Assembly (NCBI RefSeq): GCF_017094465.1
Contig: NZ_CP064791.1
Span: 930,001 to 994,000 of the forward strand
Length of the DNA stretch: 64,000 nucleotides
Origin: Halapricum desulfuricans
GTDB lineage: Archaea > Halobacteriota > Halobacteria > Halobacteriales > Haloarculaceae
Reading direction: 5' to 3'
Position 1 is the stretch's first letter. The number at the start of each line of letters is the position of its first letter. Below are positions 56,782 to 64,000 of the stretch, in pieces. The position numbers and the translations under genes were made by a program. The notes beneath the pieces are model-generated. The model was not told where the DNA came from. It ran no database searches and saw only the letters and a program-made list of their open reading frames with translations.

Positions 56782-56795
56782 GTTCGTATCCGAAC
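56782..56795. promoter_or_regulatory. Inverted repeat between doxX and hxlR genes
   Basis: GTTCG-TATC-CGAAC lies 43 bases before the HxlR gene start and 86 bases before the DoxX start. A related GTTCGATACG stands near 56732. A dimeric HxlR could bind here and control both divergent genes. Confidence 0.5.
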
Positions 56796-56838
56796 CCATT
56801 TATCGCTTCGCGGACATAGATGTCACCGGATAACCCCG

Positions 56839-57171
56839 ATGTCATCGGAACTCACTACCACGGACGAGCAGTCGGGACCGTGTCCGGTCGTCGAAACGAT
56901 CGAGCAGATCGGCTCGGAGTGGCGGCTCGTCGTGTTACACGAGCTACAGAGCGGCGAGCGACGGTTCAACGAACTCAAACGGGCGACCGACGCCAGCGCG
57001 CGGACGCTCTCGCGCGTTCTCGACGACCTCCAGGAGCAGGGGTTCGTCACGCGGCGGCTCGAAGAGGACGCACCGGTCGCGACCTACTACGAGTTGACGG
57101 AGAAGGGCAAGTCACTGTGTCCCGTTTTCGATGCGATCGACTCGTGGGGACAGGAGTGGCTGGAGAGCTGA
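56839..57171 (+). CDS. HxlR-family transcriptional regulator
   Basis: 110 aa winged helix. SGPCPVVETIEQIGSEWRLV, then NELKRATDASARTLSRVLDD and RRLEEDAPVATYYELTEKG are HxlR hallmarks. Cys in GPCPVV and SLCPVF could sense redox or quinones, as in related YodB/HypR. Divergent from the DoxX gene. Confidence 0.92.
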   Translation: MSSELTTTDEQSGPCPVVETIEQIGSEWRLVVLHELQSGERRFNELKRATDASARTLSRVLDDLQEQGFVTRRLEEDAPVATYYELTEKGKSLCPVFDAIDSWGQEWLES

Positions 57172-57248
57172 TACTCCCGCCGTAATCGCGTCTTTCGGCA
57201 CGCACGGCAACGCAGGTTTTTCAACGCTCGGGTTCGTGAACTCGCGTG

Positions 57249-57575
57249 ATGGGAGTACGGCCACCTGCGGACGACGACCTGAGCGAGCCGGAATCGGTCG
57301 AGTTCGGGATCGCTGCACTCGACGGGACGCTGTCGGAGGCGGACCTGTCGTTTCCGACCGACCGCGGGACCGTCATCGAAAAACTGGGCGACCAGTCGGT
57401 TCCATACGACGCCGCGGGCCGCACGGTCCAGCTCGCGGAGGTACTTTCGGAACTCGACCGCGACCGGTTCGAATCGAAGCAGGACCTGCTCGATGCCCTC
57501 TACCCCGCCTTCGAGGAGCGCAGGAGTTCACCGCGCGGGCTACTCAGTCAGTTGCGGTCGCTGGTCCCGTTCTGA
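57249..57575 (+). CDS. DUF5789-type small protein
   Basis: 108 aa, starting MGVRPPADDDLSEPESVEFG. AALDGTLSEADLSFPTDRG and EKLGDQSVPYDAAGRTVQL are the DUF5789 pattern (recalled). Predicted to be a soluble mixed-fold protein of unknown function. It ends 28 bases inside the end of the convergent aglJ gene. Confidence 0.8.
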   Translation: MGVRPPADDDLSEPESVEFGIAALDGTLSEADLSFPTDRGTVIEKLGDQSVPYDAAGRTVQLAEVLSELDRDRFESKQDLLDALYPAFEERRSSPRGLLSQLRSLVPF

Positions 57576-58501
57576 TCCGAGTCGTCTTCGCTTGCGATCC
57601 GCTCGATGAAGTGGAGCTGTTCGCGGTGTAGCGTCACGATCATATCCGAGAGCACGCCGAAGATCAGCAGTTGTACGCCGAATATGATCGCCAGCGTCGC
57701 CAGTACCGCGATCACCTCGTGAGAGACGTTCCGCGTGAACCATTCTACGGCAACGTACACGCCCAGTCCGATACCGGCCAACATGGACAGTCCGCCGATG
57801 CTCCCGAAGTAAAACAGCGGGTTGTTCGTCTTCGCCATGCGATACAGCGTGAGCAGGATCACCGCCCCGTCCCGGAAGGGGCTGAGATTCGTATCCGCAC
57901 CTTCCGGCCGTCGCTGGTAGGTTATCGGAACGACCTCGGTCGGCACGTTGTGTTTCACGCACTCGACGGCCATCTCGGTCTCGATTCCGAACCCGTCGGC
58001 CGTCAGGGCGAATCGCCGCGCCGACTCGGTCGTGAACGCACGATACCCGCTGAGAATGTCGGCGAAATCACGGCCGTGAACGGACCGGAATGCGGCGTTG
58101 ATGAGCCGATTTCCGGCCCTGTTGAGACGGGACATCGCGCCAGCTTCCATGTCGGCGAAGCGGTTCCCGATGACGTGTTCGGCCTCACCGTCGACCAGGG
58201 GGTCGAGCATCACCGGGGCGTCTTCCGGGCGATACGTCGCGTCCCCGTCGACCAGCAGGACGTACGGCTGGTCGATCAGCGAGATGGCTTCCCGGACCGC
58301 CTGTCCCTTTCCGGAGCCGCTCTGGCGGCGCACTTCGACGCCGTGCTCGCGGGCGATATCCCGGGTGCCGTCGGTCGAGCCGCCGTCGATCACCAGTATG
58401 TGCTCGAAGCCCTGCTCGCGGAACCCGGTGAGGACGTCGCCGATGGCTGCCGCTTCGTTGTAGGTCGGCACCAGCACGCAGACGTCGCTCCAGTCGCCCA
58501 T
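57548..58501 (-). CDS. aglJ: AglJ-type dolichyl-phosphate glycosyltransferase
   Basis: 317 aa. N-terminal GT2 domain with LVPTYNEAAAIGDVL, IDGGSTDGT and VDGDATYRPED; two membrane helices near 230-285 anchor it. AglJ adds the first hexose to dolichol phosphate in haloarchaeal N-glycosylation of the S-layer. The sequence is close to AglJ in length and order. The start at 58501 was chosen over 58528. Confidence 0.87.
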   Translation of the reverse strand: MGDWSDVCVLVPTYNEAAAIGDVLTGFREQGFEHILVIDGGSTDGTRDIAREHGVEVRRQSGSGKGQAVREAISLIDQPYVLLVDGDATYRPEDAPVMLDPLVDGEAEHVIGNRFADMEAGAMSRLNRAGNRLINAAFRSVHGRDFADILSGYRAFTTESARRFALTADGFGIETEMAVECVKHNVPTEVVPITYQRRPEGADTNLSPFRDGAVILLTLYRMAKTNNPLFYFGSIGGLSMLAGIGLGVYVAVEWFTRNVSHEVIAVLATLAIIFGVQLLIFGVLSDMIVTLHREQLHFIERIASEDDSDQNGTSDRN

Positions 58502-58570
58502 TACCCGACAGTCCGCACAGGCGCGCAAAAAGTGTGTGGTCTCGGAGACCGACAGAGTTGCCCCACCAGA

Positions 58571-59914
58571 TCACTCTGCACGCGGGAAGTTGTCGATCGT
58601 CTCGCTCTCGAAGCCGTCCGCGTCGAACTCGTAGTCCCGATCGAGGAACTCGACGATCTGGCGCGTGTCCTCCTTGGCGTTCTGGAGGCAGGTCGAGGCG
58701 CCCGGCGAGGGCGTGATGTTGAAGATGATCCCGTGGCCGTGGATCTTGGCCTCGCCCATGTCCAGGGATTTCGTGCTGGTGTCGACGATCTGCGGACGGA
58801 CGCCACCGTAGCCTTTCGCACGCTCGATGTCGTCGGCCTCGACTGTCGGGACGACCTTCTGGACGTGCGGCAAGAATGCTTCCTTGCCGATCTGCGGGAC
58901 GTCGTACAGGAGGTTCTTGAGCACGAACGGGAACAACACCCGATCCGCGAGGATGTTCGTGTAGCTCGCAAACGCCGCCGGACTGAACCCGAACACGTCG
59001 AGGAAGTCCGGAACCGTCGAGAGCCGCCCCCGCTCCAGCGCCGGCACGAACTTCGCGGTCGGGCCGAACCTGGTGATCCCTTCGTCGTGCACGTCGGCGT
59101 CGCCGTGGACCGCCGCGAACGGCAGACGCTTCATCTGGAGAGTGTACACCTTGCCGTTCAGCAGCCCGTCCTCGGAGAGGAAGAAACTCCCCGCCACTGG
59201 GAGCAGCGCCATATCGTCGCCGTAGCCCATCTCCTTGGCGATCTGCAGGCTGTGGGAACCGGCTGCGACGACCGTCGCGTCGGATTCGAACGTTCCGCTG
59301 TCGGTCTCGACGGTGAATCCTTCCATCGTCTCGTCGATGTTGGTGACCTTCGTCCCCGTGTAGACGTCGACGCCGCCTTCTACGCGGGCCTGCTCGACGA
59401 ACGATTTCGATATCTCGCCGTAGTCGACGGTGTAACCGTCTGGCGTGTGCAGTGCGAGCAGATCGGTGTCGGGATCCCGGCCCTCGACGACCTTCGGTTC
59501 GAGTTCAGCGATCCGCTCGCGACCGATCGCCTCCAGTTTCGGATACAGGTCGCCGAACCCTTCCTCCTCGTGTCGGTGCCTGAGCGTCTCGACTTCCTCG
59601 TCGCCGACCGCGAGCACCATCTTCGAGCGCTTGCTGTGCATCTCCCGGTCGGAATCGTGGTTTTCGAGATAGCCCGCGACCATCTCGGCCCCGCGTTTGA
59701 CCGATTCGGCCTTCTCCAGGGTGTAGTTCGTCTCGATGTCCCCAAAGTGCAGCGTCTGGGAGTTGTTCGTGACGTGGGAGTTGATCGCCGCGATCTCGTC
59801 CTCTTTCTCGATCAGCGCGACCCGCTCTACGTCCGTGAACTTCGAAATAGTGTACAGCAGCGACGCGCCGCTGATGCCCCCGCCGACGACGATGATATCG
59901 TATTCTTGGTCCAT
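58571..59914 (-). CDS. mqo: Malate:quinone oxidoreductase-type FAD enzyme
   Basis: 447 aa. N-terminal DIIVVGGGISGASLLYTI binds FAD; INSHVTNNSQTLHFGDIE and the C-terminal IFNITPSPGASTCLQNA fit Mqo, which oxidises malate and passes electrons to menaquinone. The haloarchaeal form is slightly shorter than bacterial Mqo. The start was set at MDQEYDIIV, 59914. Confidence 0.82.
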   Translation of the reverse strand: MDQEYDIIVVGGGISGASLLYTISKFTDVERVALIEKEDEIAAINSHVTNNSQTLHFGDIETNYTLEKAESVKRGAEMVAGYLENHDSDREMHSKRSKMVLAVGDEEVETLRHRHEEEGFGDLYPKLEAIGRERIAELEPKVVEGRDPDTDLLALHTPDGYTVDYGEISKSFVEQARVEGGVDVYTGTKVTNIDETMEGFTVETDSGTFESDATVVAAGSHSLQIAKEMGYGDDMALLPVAGSFFLSEDGLLNGKVYTLQMKRLPFAAVHGDADVHDEGITRFGPTAKFVPALERGRLSTVPDFLDVFGFSPAAFASYTNILADRVLFPFVLKNLLYDVPQIGKEAFLPHVQKVVPTVEADDIERAKGYGGVRPQIVDTSTKSLDMGEAKIHGHGIIFNITPSPGASTCLQNAKEDTRQIVEFLDRDYEFDADGFESETIDNFPRAE

Positions 59915-60027
59915 GGTATCATCCGATGTGACTCGGTAAGCGTTCTTCGTTACTACAGGCGGGCCGAGCACACTAAACCGCTACTATCTATCGGGTACGT
60001 TAGAATTACCGGGGCTAATTCGATCGA

Positions 60028-60393
60028 CTACTGTCGGTCGCGCTGCAGTCGCTGTCGCCGGCGCTCGAACTCCTCGTCGGAGAGTTCCCCACGGGCGTAC
60101 CGTTCGCGGAGTGCGGCGAGCGCACCGTCCGTGCTGGAGGGAGGTTCGGTGTTGGGTGAGTTGTTCGGTCGGGTGTAGCCGCCGACCAGCGCGACGATCG
60201 CCCCAATGACCACGATCCACAGCAGCGGTCCGAGCCCGAACCAGCCGACGCCACCGACGCCACCGCCCATCGCGCCGGCGCCGTGTTGCGCGGCGGCGGG
60301 CATCGTCAGCGCCACGAGTACTGCGAGCGCAGCGACGGCAGTTCCGATCGAGCGACCGGTTCGCGAGCGGAGCGACGCGTCAGTCAATGGCAT
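60028..60393 (-). CDS. SHOCT-domain secreted/membrane protein
   Basis: 121 aa. A membrane or signal helix (about residues 19-38), Gly/Ala/His region (QHGAGAMGGGVGG), a second helix (about 50-73), and a C-terminal SHOCT motif ALAALRERYARGELSDEEFE. SHOCT domains occur at the ends of many membrane proteins as oligomerisation or localisation tags. It overlaps the upstream His-rich gene by 10 bases (coupled translation). Confidence 0.85.
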   Translation of the reverse strand: MPLTDASLRSRTGRSIGTAVAALAVLVALTMPAAAQHGAGAMGGGVGGVGWFGLGPLLWIVVIGAIVALVGGYTRPNNSPNTEPPSSTDGALAALRERYARGELSDEEFERRRQRLQRDRQ

Positions 60394-60941
60394 CCCCCCG
60401 GACCGCCACTGTATCGCCACGCTGAATCACTCGTTCCCTCTGTCCGTGTTCCGTCGGACGGGTACGGACTGCTCTCGTACCCGTCTCCCGGGTAGTAGGT
60501 GCCGTTCACGGCGGAGGGATACGTACTGTTTGCGTAACCCCCGTGATGGTACGCGGTACCGTTTGCGTACCGAGCGGGTGCGGACCCGTTCACGTACGCG
60601 CCACCGTGATAGTGCGACGCGTTCGCGGGCCGTTCGTCGCCTGCTCCGTACGCCCACCCGTGATGTGGGCCGTGGTGGGGTCCGTACTGGCCGCCGTATC
60701 GCGTCTCGTTCGTAGCGGCTGGGCCGTAGGAACCGCCACCGTGCGGGCCGTAATGGCCGCCACCGTGTGGCCCGGCGTACGGACCGACATCGTCCGGGGC
60801 GTCCCCACCCCAGACGTTCGTGTCCATCCAGTCTGTCCAATTATTATCGTTCGTCCCGTGCGCGCTGACGGCCGGGATGAGCAGTGCAACACCGATCAGT
60901 GCGACCACCAGGAGTAGCCAGCGGTCGGTTCGGTCTGTCAT
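60384..60941 (-). CDS. Secreted His/Gly/Tyr-rich protein with seven N-glycosylation sequons
   Basis: 185 aa. A signal helix (RWLLLVVALIGVALLIPAVSA) precedes a low-complexity domain of GPHGGGHYGPHGG-type and HGGY repeats with 13 His and many Tyr. Seven N-X-S/T sequons (NWT, NET, NAS, NGS, NGT, NST, NGT) predict heavy glycosylation. His clusters suggest binding of Cu, Zn or Ni outside the cell. No family was recognised. First gene of the two-gene unit with the SHOCT protein. Confidence 0.8.
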   Translation of the reverse strand: MTDRTDRWLLLVVALIGVALLIPAVSAHGTNDNNWTDWMDTNVWGGDAPDDVGPYAGPHGGGHYGPHGGGSYGPAATNETRYGGQYGPHHGPHHGWAYGAGDERPANASHYHGGAYVNGSAPARYANGTAYHHGGYANSTYPSAVNGTYYPGDGYESSPYPSDGTRTEGTSDSAWRYSGGPGGCH

Positions 60942-61089
60942 CGTGTGATCGCCTCACCCCTTTCTATGGGGGGTACTGGGTTATCCCCGTGGGTCTAAAC
61001 GAACCTCTCAAATCGTCCGAGAACGTTTATGCAACGGTTAGAGAGTTTTTGAGGAACAAGATCGTTCGTGGCGACGGTTGCAGACACTC

Positions 61090-61812
61090 TCAGTTCCCGA
61101 GGCGCTCCTCGAGGTCGTCGTCCGGATAGACCCGGTAGGTTCGGCCCTGTTTCTCCCGGTAGAGCAGGCCACGCTTTTCGAGCTCCGAGACCGTCTGGCT
61201 CACCTTGCTCTTCGAGAAGTCCGAGCGGTCCCGCAGTGCGATCTGTGTGAGCCCCGGCGACTCGACGACCGGTTCGAGGATCCGGCGCTCGTCGTCCGGC
61301 AACAAGTCCAGGACCTGGCGGACCGACTGTCCGTCCCCGTCGGTCGTCGCCGACGCGTCCTCGTCGGGTCCAGCCTCATCCGGCTGATCCACGCTCGTGT
61401 GGTGTGCTGTCTCGCCCGCTTCGCTCTTCGCGTCGGATGCGTCCACCGTCCCTTCAGCCGTGCTCGCGGGAGCGCTCTCGGCCGCCGTCGTTCCGTTGGT
61501 GCCGGCGGTCGGTTGTCCGGCCACGTCCGTCCGCATCCCGTTGGCAGCCGGAGGGGACGTATCTGTCCGTTCGGCGGCCTCACCCCGCATAATCGCGTAG
61601 AAGCCGATCAATAGCGCGACCGCGAGTAGTGTCCCGACAGCATATACAATCGGATCCGTGCCGCCCATCGTGGACGACCCGTCCATCATCGAGCCCATCA
61701 TCTCGTGACTTGTTTGCCGTTGCTGGATCGCCTGCCAGGTGAGTACACCGCCGCCGAGCAGCAGTGTCGCGACTGCGGCCGCGACGACTCTGTCCGACGT
61801 CTGTCGGTCCAT
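61090..61812 (-). CDS. Membrane-anchored winged-helix regulator with Met-rich loop
   Basis: 240 aa. Two membrane helices (about 8-27 and 54-75) flank an external loop with SHEMMGSMMDGSSTMGG, a Met/His-rich motif typical of copper or silver binding proteins. A Thr/Ala/Asp/Glu linker (76-160) leads to a cytoplasmic MarR-like winged helix (165-235; TQIALRDRSDFSKSKVSQTV). Topology predicts the sensor outside and the DNA-binding domain inside. It is 148 bases upstream of the His-rich/SHOCT genes, facing them. Confidence 0.85.
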   Translation of the reverse strand: MDRQTSDRVVAAAVATLLLGGGVLTWQAIQQRQTSHEMMGSMMDGSSTMGGTDPIVYAVGTLLAVALLIGFYAIMRGEAAERTDTSPPAANGMRTDVAGQPTAGTNGTTAAESAPASTAEGTVDASDAKSEAGETAHHTSVDQPDEAGPDEDASATTDGDGQSVRQVLDLLPDDERRILEPVVESPGLTQIALRDRSDFSKSKVSQTVSELEKRGLLYREKQGRTYRVYPDDDLEERLGN

Positions 61813-61920
61813 AGGCGTAGCTACACGACTGGGACTTCTAACGCTGTCGCTGTCGTCTCGGCGAAAACGGCAGTGATAGCCGGAATCAGGAGACTGGAGC
61901 GGTCGCGATCGGTGACGCCG

Positions 61921-62808
61921 TTACTCCGCGTCGCCGGTCTCGATCGGAGCGCGGATCGTGTTGCCCCATTCCGTCCAGGAGCCGTCGTAGTTCTCGACGT
62001 CTTCGAAGCCGAGCAGTTCGTGGAGCACGTACCACTCGATTGAGGACCGTTCGCCGACTCGGCAGTAGGTGATGACCGACTGATCCTCCTCGATGCCGAC
62101 CTCCTCGTACAGCGCACGGAGTTCGTCGGCGTCTTTGAACGTGCCGTCGTCGTTCAGGACTGACGTCGTCGGGACGTTCTGTGCGCCGGGAATGTGGCCG
62201 CCACGCTGGGCGGTCTCCTGAAGGCCCTCGGGGGCGATGACCTCACCGGTGAACTCCGCAGGCGAGCGGACGTCGACTAGCGGGACACCGGAATCGATCG
62301 CCTGCTCGACATCTGACTTGTACGCGCGGATGTTCTCGAACGGTCCCCGTGCGGTGTACTCCTGGGGCGTGAACTCCGGGACCTCCGTCGTCAGCGGGTA
62401 GTCGTTTTCGACCCAGTAGGGCTTCCCGCCGTCGACGACCCGCACGTCCTCGTGGCCGAAGTATTTGTACTGCCAGTAGCCGAACAGTGCGAACCAGTTC
62501 GGGACGCGTCCGCCACCGTAGAGGACGACCGTCGAGTCCTCGGTGATCCCCGCGTCCCCGTTCAGCTGTTCGAAGGACTCCTTGTCGAGGATGTCACGAG
62601 AGACCGGGTCGCTGAGGTCTTCTTCCCAGTGGAAGAACGTCGCCCCCGGGATGTGGCCGTCCTCGTAGGGCGTGTACTCCGAGTCCGCAGTGACCGTCGG
62701 GTTGTTGATCTCGACGAGTCGATACTCCGGATCGTCCGCCTGGAACTGTTCGAGGTGATCTTCGACCCAGTCCGCCGTCACGAGCGTGTCCGCACCGTGT
62801 TTTGCCAT
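61921..62808 (-). CDS. Thiosulfate/3-mercaptopyruvate sulfurtransferase (tandem rhodanese)
   Basis: 295 aa with two rhodanese domains (about 10-140 inactive, 165-285 active). The active loop CRVGERSS at Cys249 follows SVITY, as in TST/MST enzymes that pass sulfane sulfur to thiols or cyanide. GHIPGATFFHWEEDL and GGHIPGAQNVPT are the CH2-type motifs. A TTTATGG box lies about 30 bases before the start. It is near sulfur-related genes but not in their operon. Confidence 0.92.
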   Translation of the reverse strand: MAKHGADTLVTADWVEDHLEQFQADDPEYRLVEINNPTVTADSEYTPYEDGHIPGATFFHWEEDLSDPVSRDILDKESFEQLNGDAGITEDSTVVLYGGGRVPNWFALFGYWQYKYFGHEDVRVVDGGKPYWVENDYPLTTEVPEFTPQEYTARGPFENIRAYKSDVEQAIDSGVPLVDVRSPAEFTGEVIAPEGLQETAQRGGHIPGAQNVPTTSVLNDDGTFKDADELRALYEEVGIEEDQSVITYCRVGERSSIEWYVLHELLGFEDVENYDGSWTEWGNTIRAPIETGDAE

Positions 62809-62860
62809 ACACGACGTTGTATGTACCCCTCCTCCATAAACATATCAGTAGTGTGTAAAT

Positions 62861-62882
62861 TTGCCGTCGTTCGTGACGGCAA
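62861..62882. other. Perfect hairpin upstream of the rhodanese gene
   Basis: TTGCCGTC-GTTCGT-GACGGCAA, an 8-bp perfect stem with a six-base loop, stands in the 305-base gap between dnaK and the rhodanese gene. It lies 53 bases before the rhodanese start, so it could be an operator for the leftward gene. The rest of the gap (62883-63113) shows no gene. Confidence 0.4.
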
Positions 62883-63113
62883 TATCCTGGAAATGCGGGC
62901 CGTTCGGATCGAACAGGGGTGTTTTCCGATAGCTCGCTCGCTCACTCCTGTCTCCAGTTGTGGTAAAAAACGCCGAGACCGACAGCTATGAGCGTTCGAA
63001 GCGGCTGACGTAGCACCTCTCCTCGAAACGTCGATATCGCTAGTTCCCGCGATCACACGGGACGTGTGCGCTTTCGCTGTGCCACGATCGGGGGCGGCGG
63101 CAGCGGGCCCGTG

Positions 63114-64000
63114 TTATTCGCTGTCTGGTTCGTCTTCGTCGACGTCTTCGAAGTCGGCGTCGACGTACTCCTCGCCCTGGCCGCCTGCACCAGCGCCAGG
63201 ACCGGCTGCGCCGCCCGGACCAGCGCCCGCGGCACCGCCGGGACCGGCACCCGCAGCACCGCCCGGACCCGCACCGCCGGCGGCCTGCTGGGCCTGCTCC
63301 TGGTACATCTGCTTGCCGATCTCCTGGAGTTCCTCGGTTAGCGCCTCGGTGACTTCCTCGTAGTCGTCTTTCTCGGCGTCCTCGTCTTCCAGCACTTCCT
63401 CGACGTCCTCGATCTTGGCCTCGATGGACTCCCGAAGGTCGTCGTCGACGTTCTCCTCGTTCTCCTCGAGCAGCGTCTCGGCGCGTCGGACCGCGGCCTC
63501 GGCCTCGTTGCGGGCCTCGATGCGCTGACGGCGCTGCTCGTCCTCTTCGGCGTGTTTCTCGGCTTCTTCCTGCATCTCTTCGATCTGCTCGTCGCTCAGG
63601 CCGGCACCGCCCTCGATGGTGATCTCCTCGGAGTTGCCCGAACCCTGATCCTCCGCGGAGACGTTGACGATCCCGTTCTCGTCGATGGAGAAAGTCACCT
63701 CGATCTGGGGCGTGCCTGCCGGGGCGGGCGGGATGCCCGTCAGCGCGAACTCCCCGAGCAGTTCGTTCTCCTCGGCGATCTCGCGCTCGCCCTGGAAGAC
63801 GCGGATCTGGACCTGCGTCTGGTTGGCCGCGGCGGTCGTGAAGATCTTCGACTCCTCGGTCGGAATCGTCGTGTTCTTCTCGATGAGTCGCTCGAACAGC
63901 CCACCCTTCACTTCGACACCGAGCGAGAGCGGCGTCACGTCGAGCAGGACGATGTCGTCGACGTCACCCGAGAGCACACCGCCCTGGATGGCCGCACCCA
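63114..64000 (-). CDS. dnaK: Chaperone protein DnaK, 3' part (5' end outside window)
   Basis: About 295 C-terminal residues are visible. [18 protein letters not shown] begins the substrate-binding domain; [19 protein letters not shown] and the helical lid follow; the tail is a Gly/Ala/Pro repeat ([18 protein letters not shown]) ending [18 protein letters not shown], an acidic C-terminus typical of haloarchaeal DnaK. The N-terminal ATPase lies beyond position 64000. dnaJ is 28 kb away at 33657. Confidence 0.95.
   Translation of the reverse strand, partial: GAAIQGGVLSGDVDDIVLLDVTPLSLGVEVKGGLFERLIEKNTTIPTEESKIFTTAAANQTQVQIRVFQGEREIAEENELLGEFALTGIPPAPAGTPQIEVTFSIDENGIVNVSAEDQGSGNSEEITIEGGAGLSDEQIEEMQEEAEKHAEEDEQRRQRIEARNEAEAAVRRAETLLEENEENVDDDLRESIEAKIEDVEEVLEDEDAEKDDYEEVTEALTEELQEIGKQMYQEQAQQAAGGAGPGGAAGAGPGGAAGAGPGGAAGPGAGAGGQGEEYVDADFEDVDEDEPDSE

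Noticed and set aside
57671-60178. 835-residue rightward open frame
   Set aside because: It is antisense to aglJ and mqo, both with clear motifs, and has the Arg/Val/Asp-rich composition produced by antisense GC-rich codons.
63170-63300. Repeated GC-rich block as a DNA repeat
   Set aside because: It is the Gly/Ala/Pro tail of DnaK and is explained by codon repetition.

Overview
The window is a 64 kb chromosomal piece of a halophilic archaeon. The evidence is the archaeal 16S/23S/5S sequences, a typical haloarchaeal rRNA promoter, high GC, acidic proteins, leaderless start sites with TATA boxes about 25 bases upstream, and haloarchaea-type small proteins. The rRNA looks Haloarculaceae-like (perhaps near Halorhabdus), but that placement is a guess from memory and has low confidence.

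Layout. 0-5.3 kb: end of a [2Fe-2S] ferredoxin, an IMPDH/GMP-reductase-type enzyme, a DUF2892 membrane protein and a sensor kinase that diverge across a tandem repeat, and the large subunit of clamp loader RFC. 5.3-5.8 kb: a non-autonomous IS200/IS605-like element. 5.8-11.4 kb: an rRNA operon (promoter, 16S, degenerate tRNA-like spacer element, 23S, acceptor/T-arm minihelix, 5S, three hairpins). 11.4-15.2 kb: a 54-aa coiled coil, MobA, an OsmC protein, IlvD and a membrane protein. 15.3-22.6 kb: a co-directional island with an SsuABC/TauABC-type importer carrying an embedded DUF2061 protein, a DJ-1/PfpI-TrmO fusion, MoeA, and a MoeA-binding-protein fusion. 22.6-27.6 kb: housekeeping genes (MsrB, SurE, carbonic anhydrase, NSS symporter). 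27.7-28.2 kb: tRNA-Ser(TGA) followed by three repeats of its own 3' end. 28.2-35.7 kb: a glycosyltransferase-like protein, DUF998 protein, TrkA-type K+ channel protein, ABC exporter pair, DnaJ and tandem USP. 35.8-38.1 kb: a split YeeE/YedE sulfur transporter with a 45-aa companion, a DtxR-type regulator, and an MTH865-like protein whose 3' end is duplicated. 38.2-44.0 kb: an OB-fold/Cas4-like nuclease/SF1 helicase divergent from a large processive GT2 glycosyltransferase. 44.0-48.6 kb: two unknown proteins, a solo IS605-type right end, and a three-gene GlpA-like/FAD-NAD oxidoreductase/DUF1667 operon. 48.8-57.6 kb: a DHH/OB/S1 protein, small membrane proteins, a flavodoxin-fold reductase, a DsrE gene broken by a 400-bp element, a METTL5-like methyltransferase, a rhomboid protease, a DoxX/HxlR divergent pair and a DUF5789 protein. 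57.5-64 kb: AglJ-type glycosyltransferase, malate:quinone oxidoreductase, a possible envelope metal module (SHOCT protein, His/Gly/Tyr-rich secreted protein, membrane-anchored winged-helix regulator with a Met-rich loop), a rhodanese, and the 3' part of dnaK.

Most notable signals. (1) Two related 400-440 bp elements lie in inverted orientation about 48 kb apart. The second splits a DsrE gene, and removing exactly 400 bp restores a perfect 107-codon frame. (2) The tRNA-Ser 3'-end array. (3) The five-base-short tRNA-like sequence where haloarchaea normally carry tRNA-Ala. (4) The DJ-1-TrmO fusion inside a molybdenum-cofactor/importer island. (5) The candidate metal-sensing envelope module. No CRISPR array, integrase, complete transposase or replication origin was seen.
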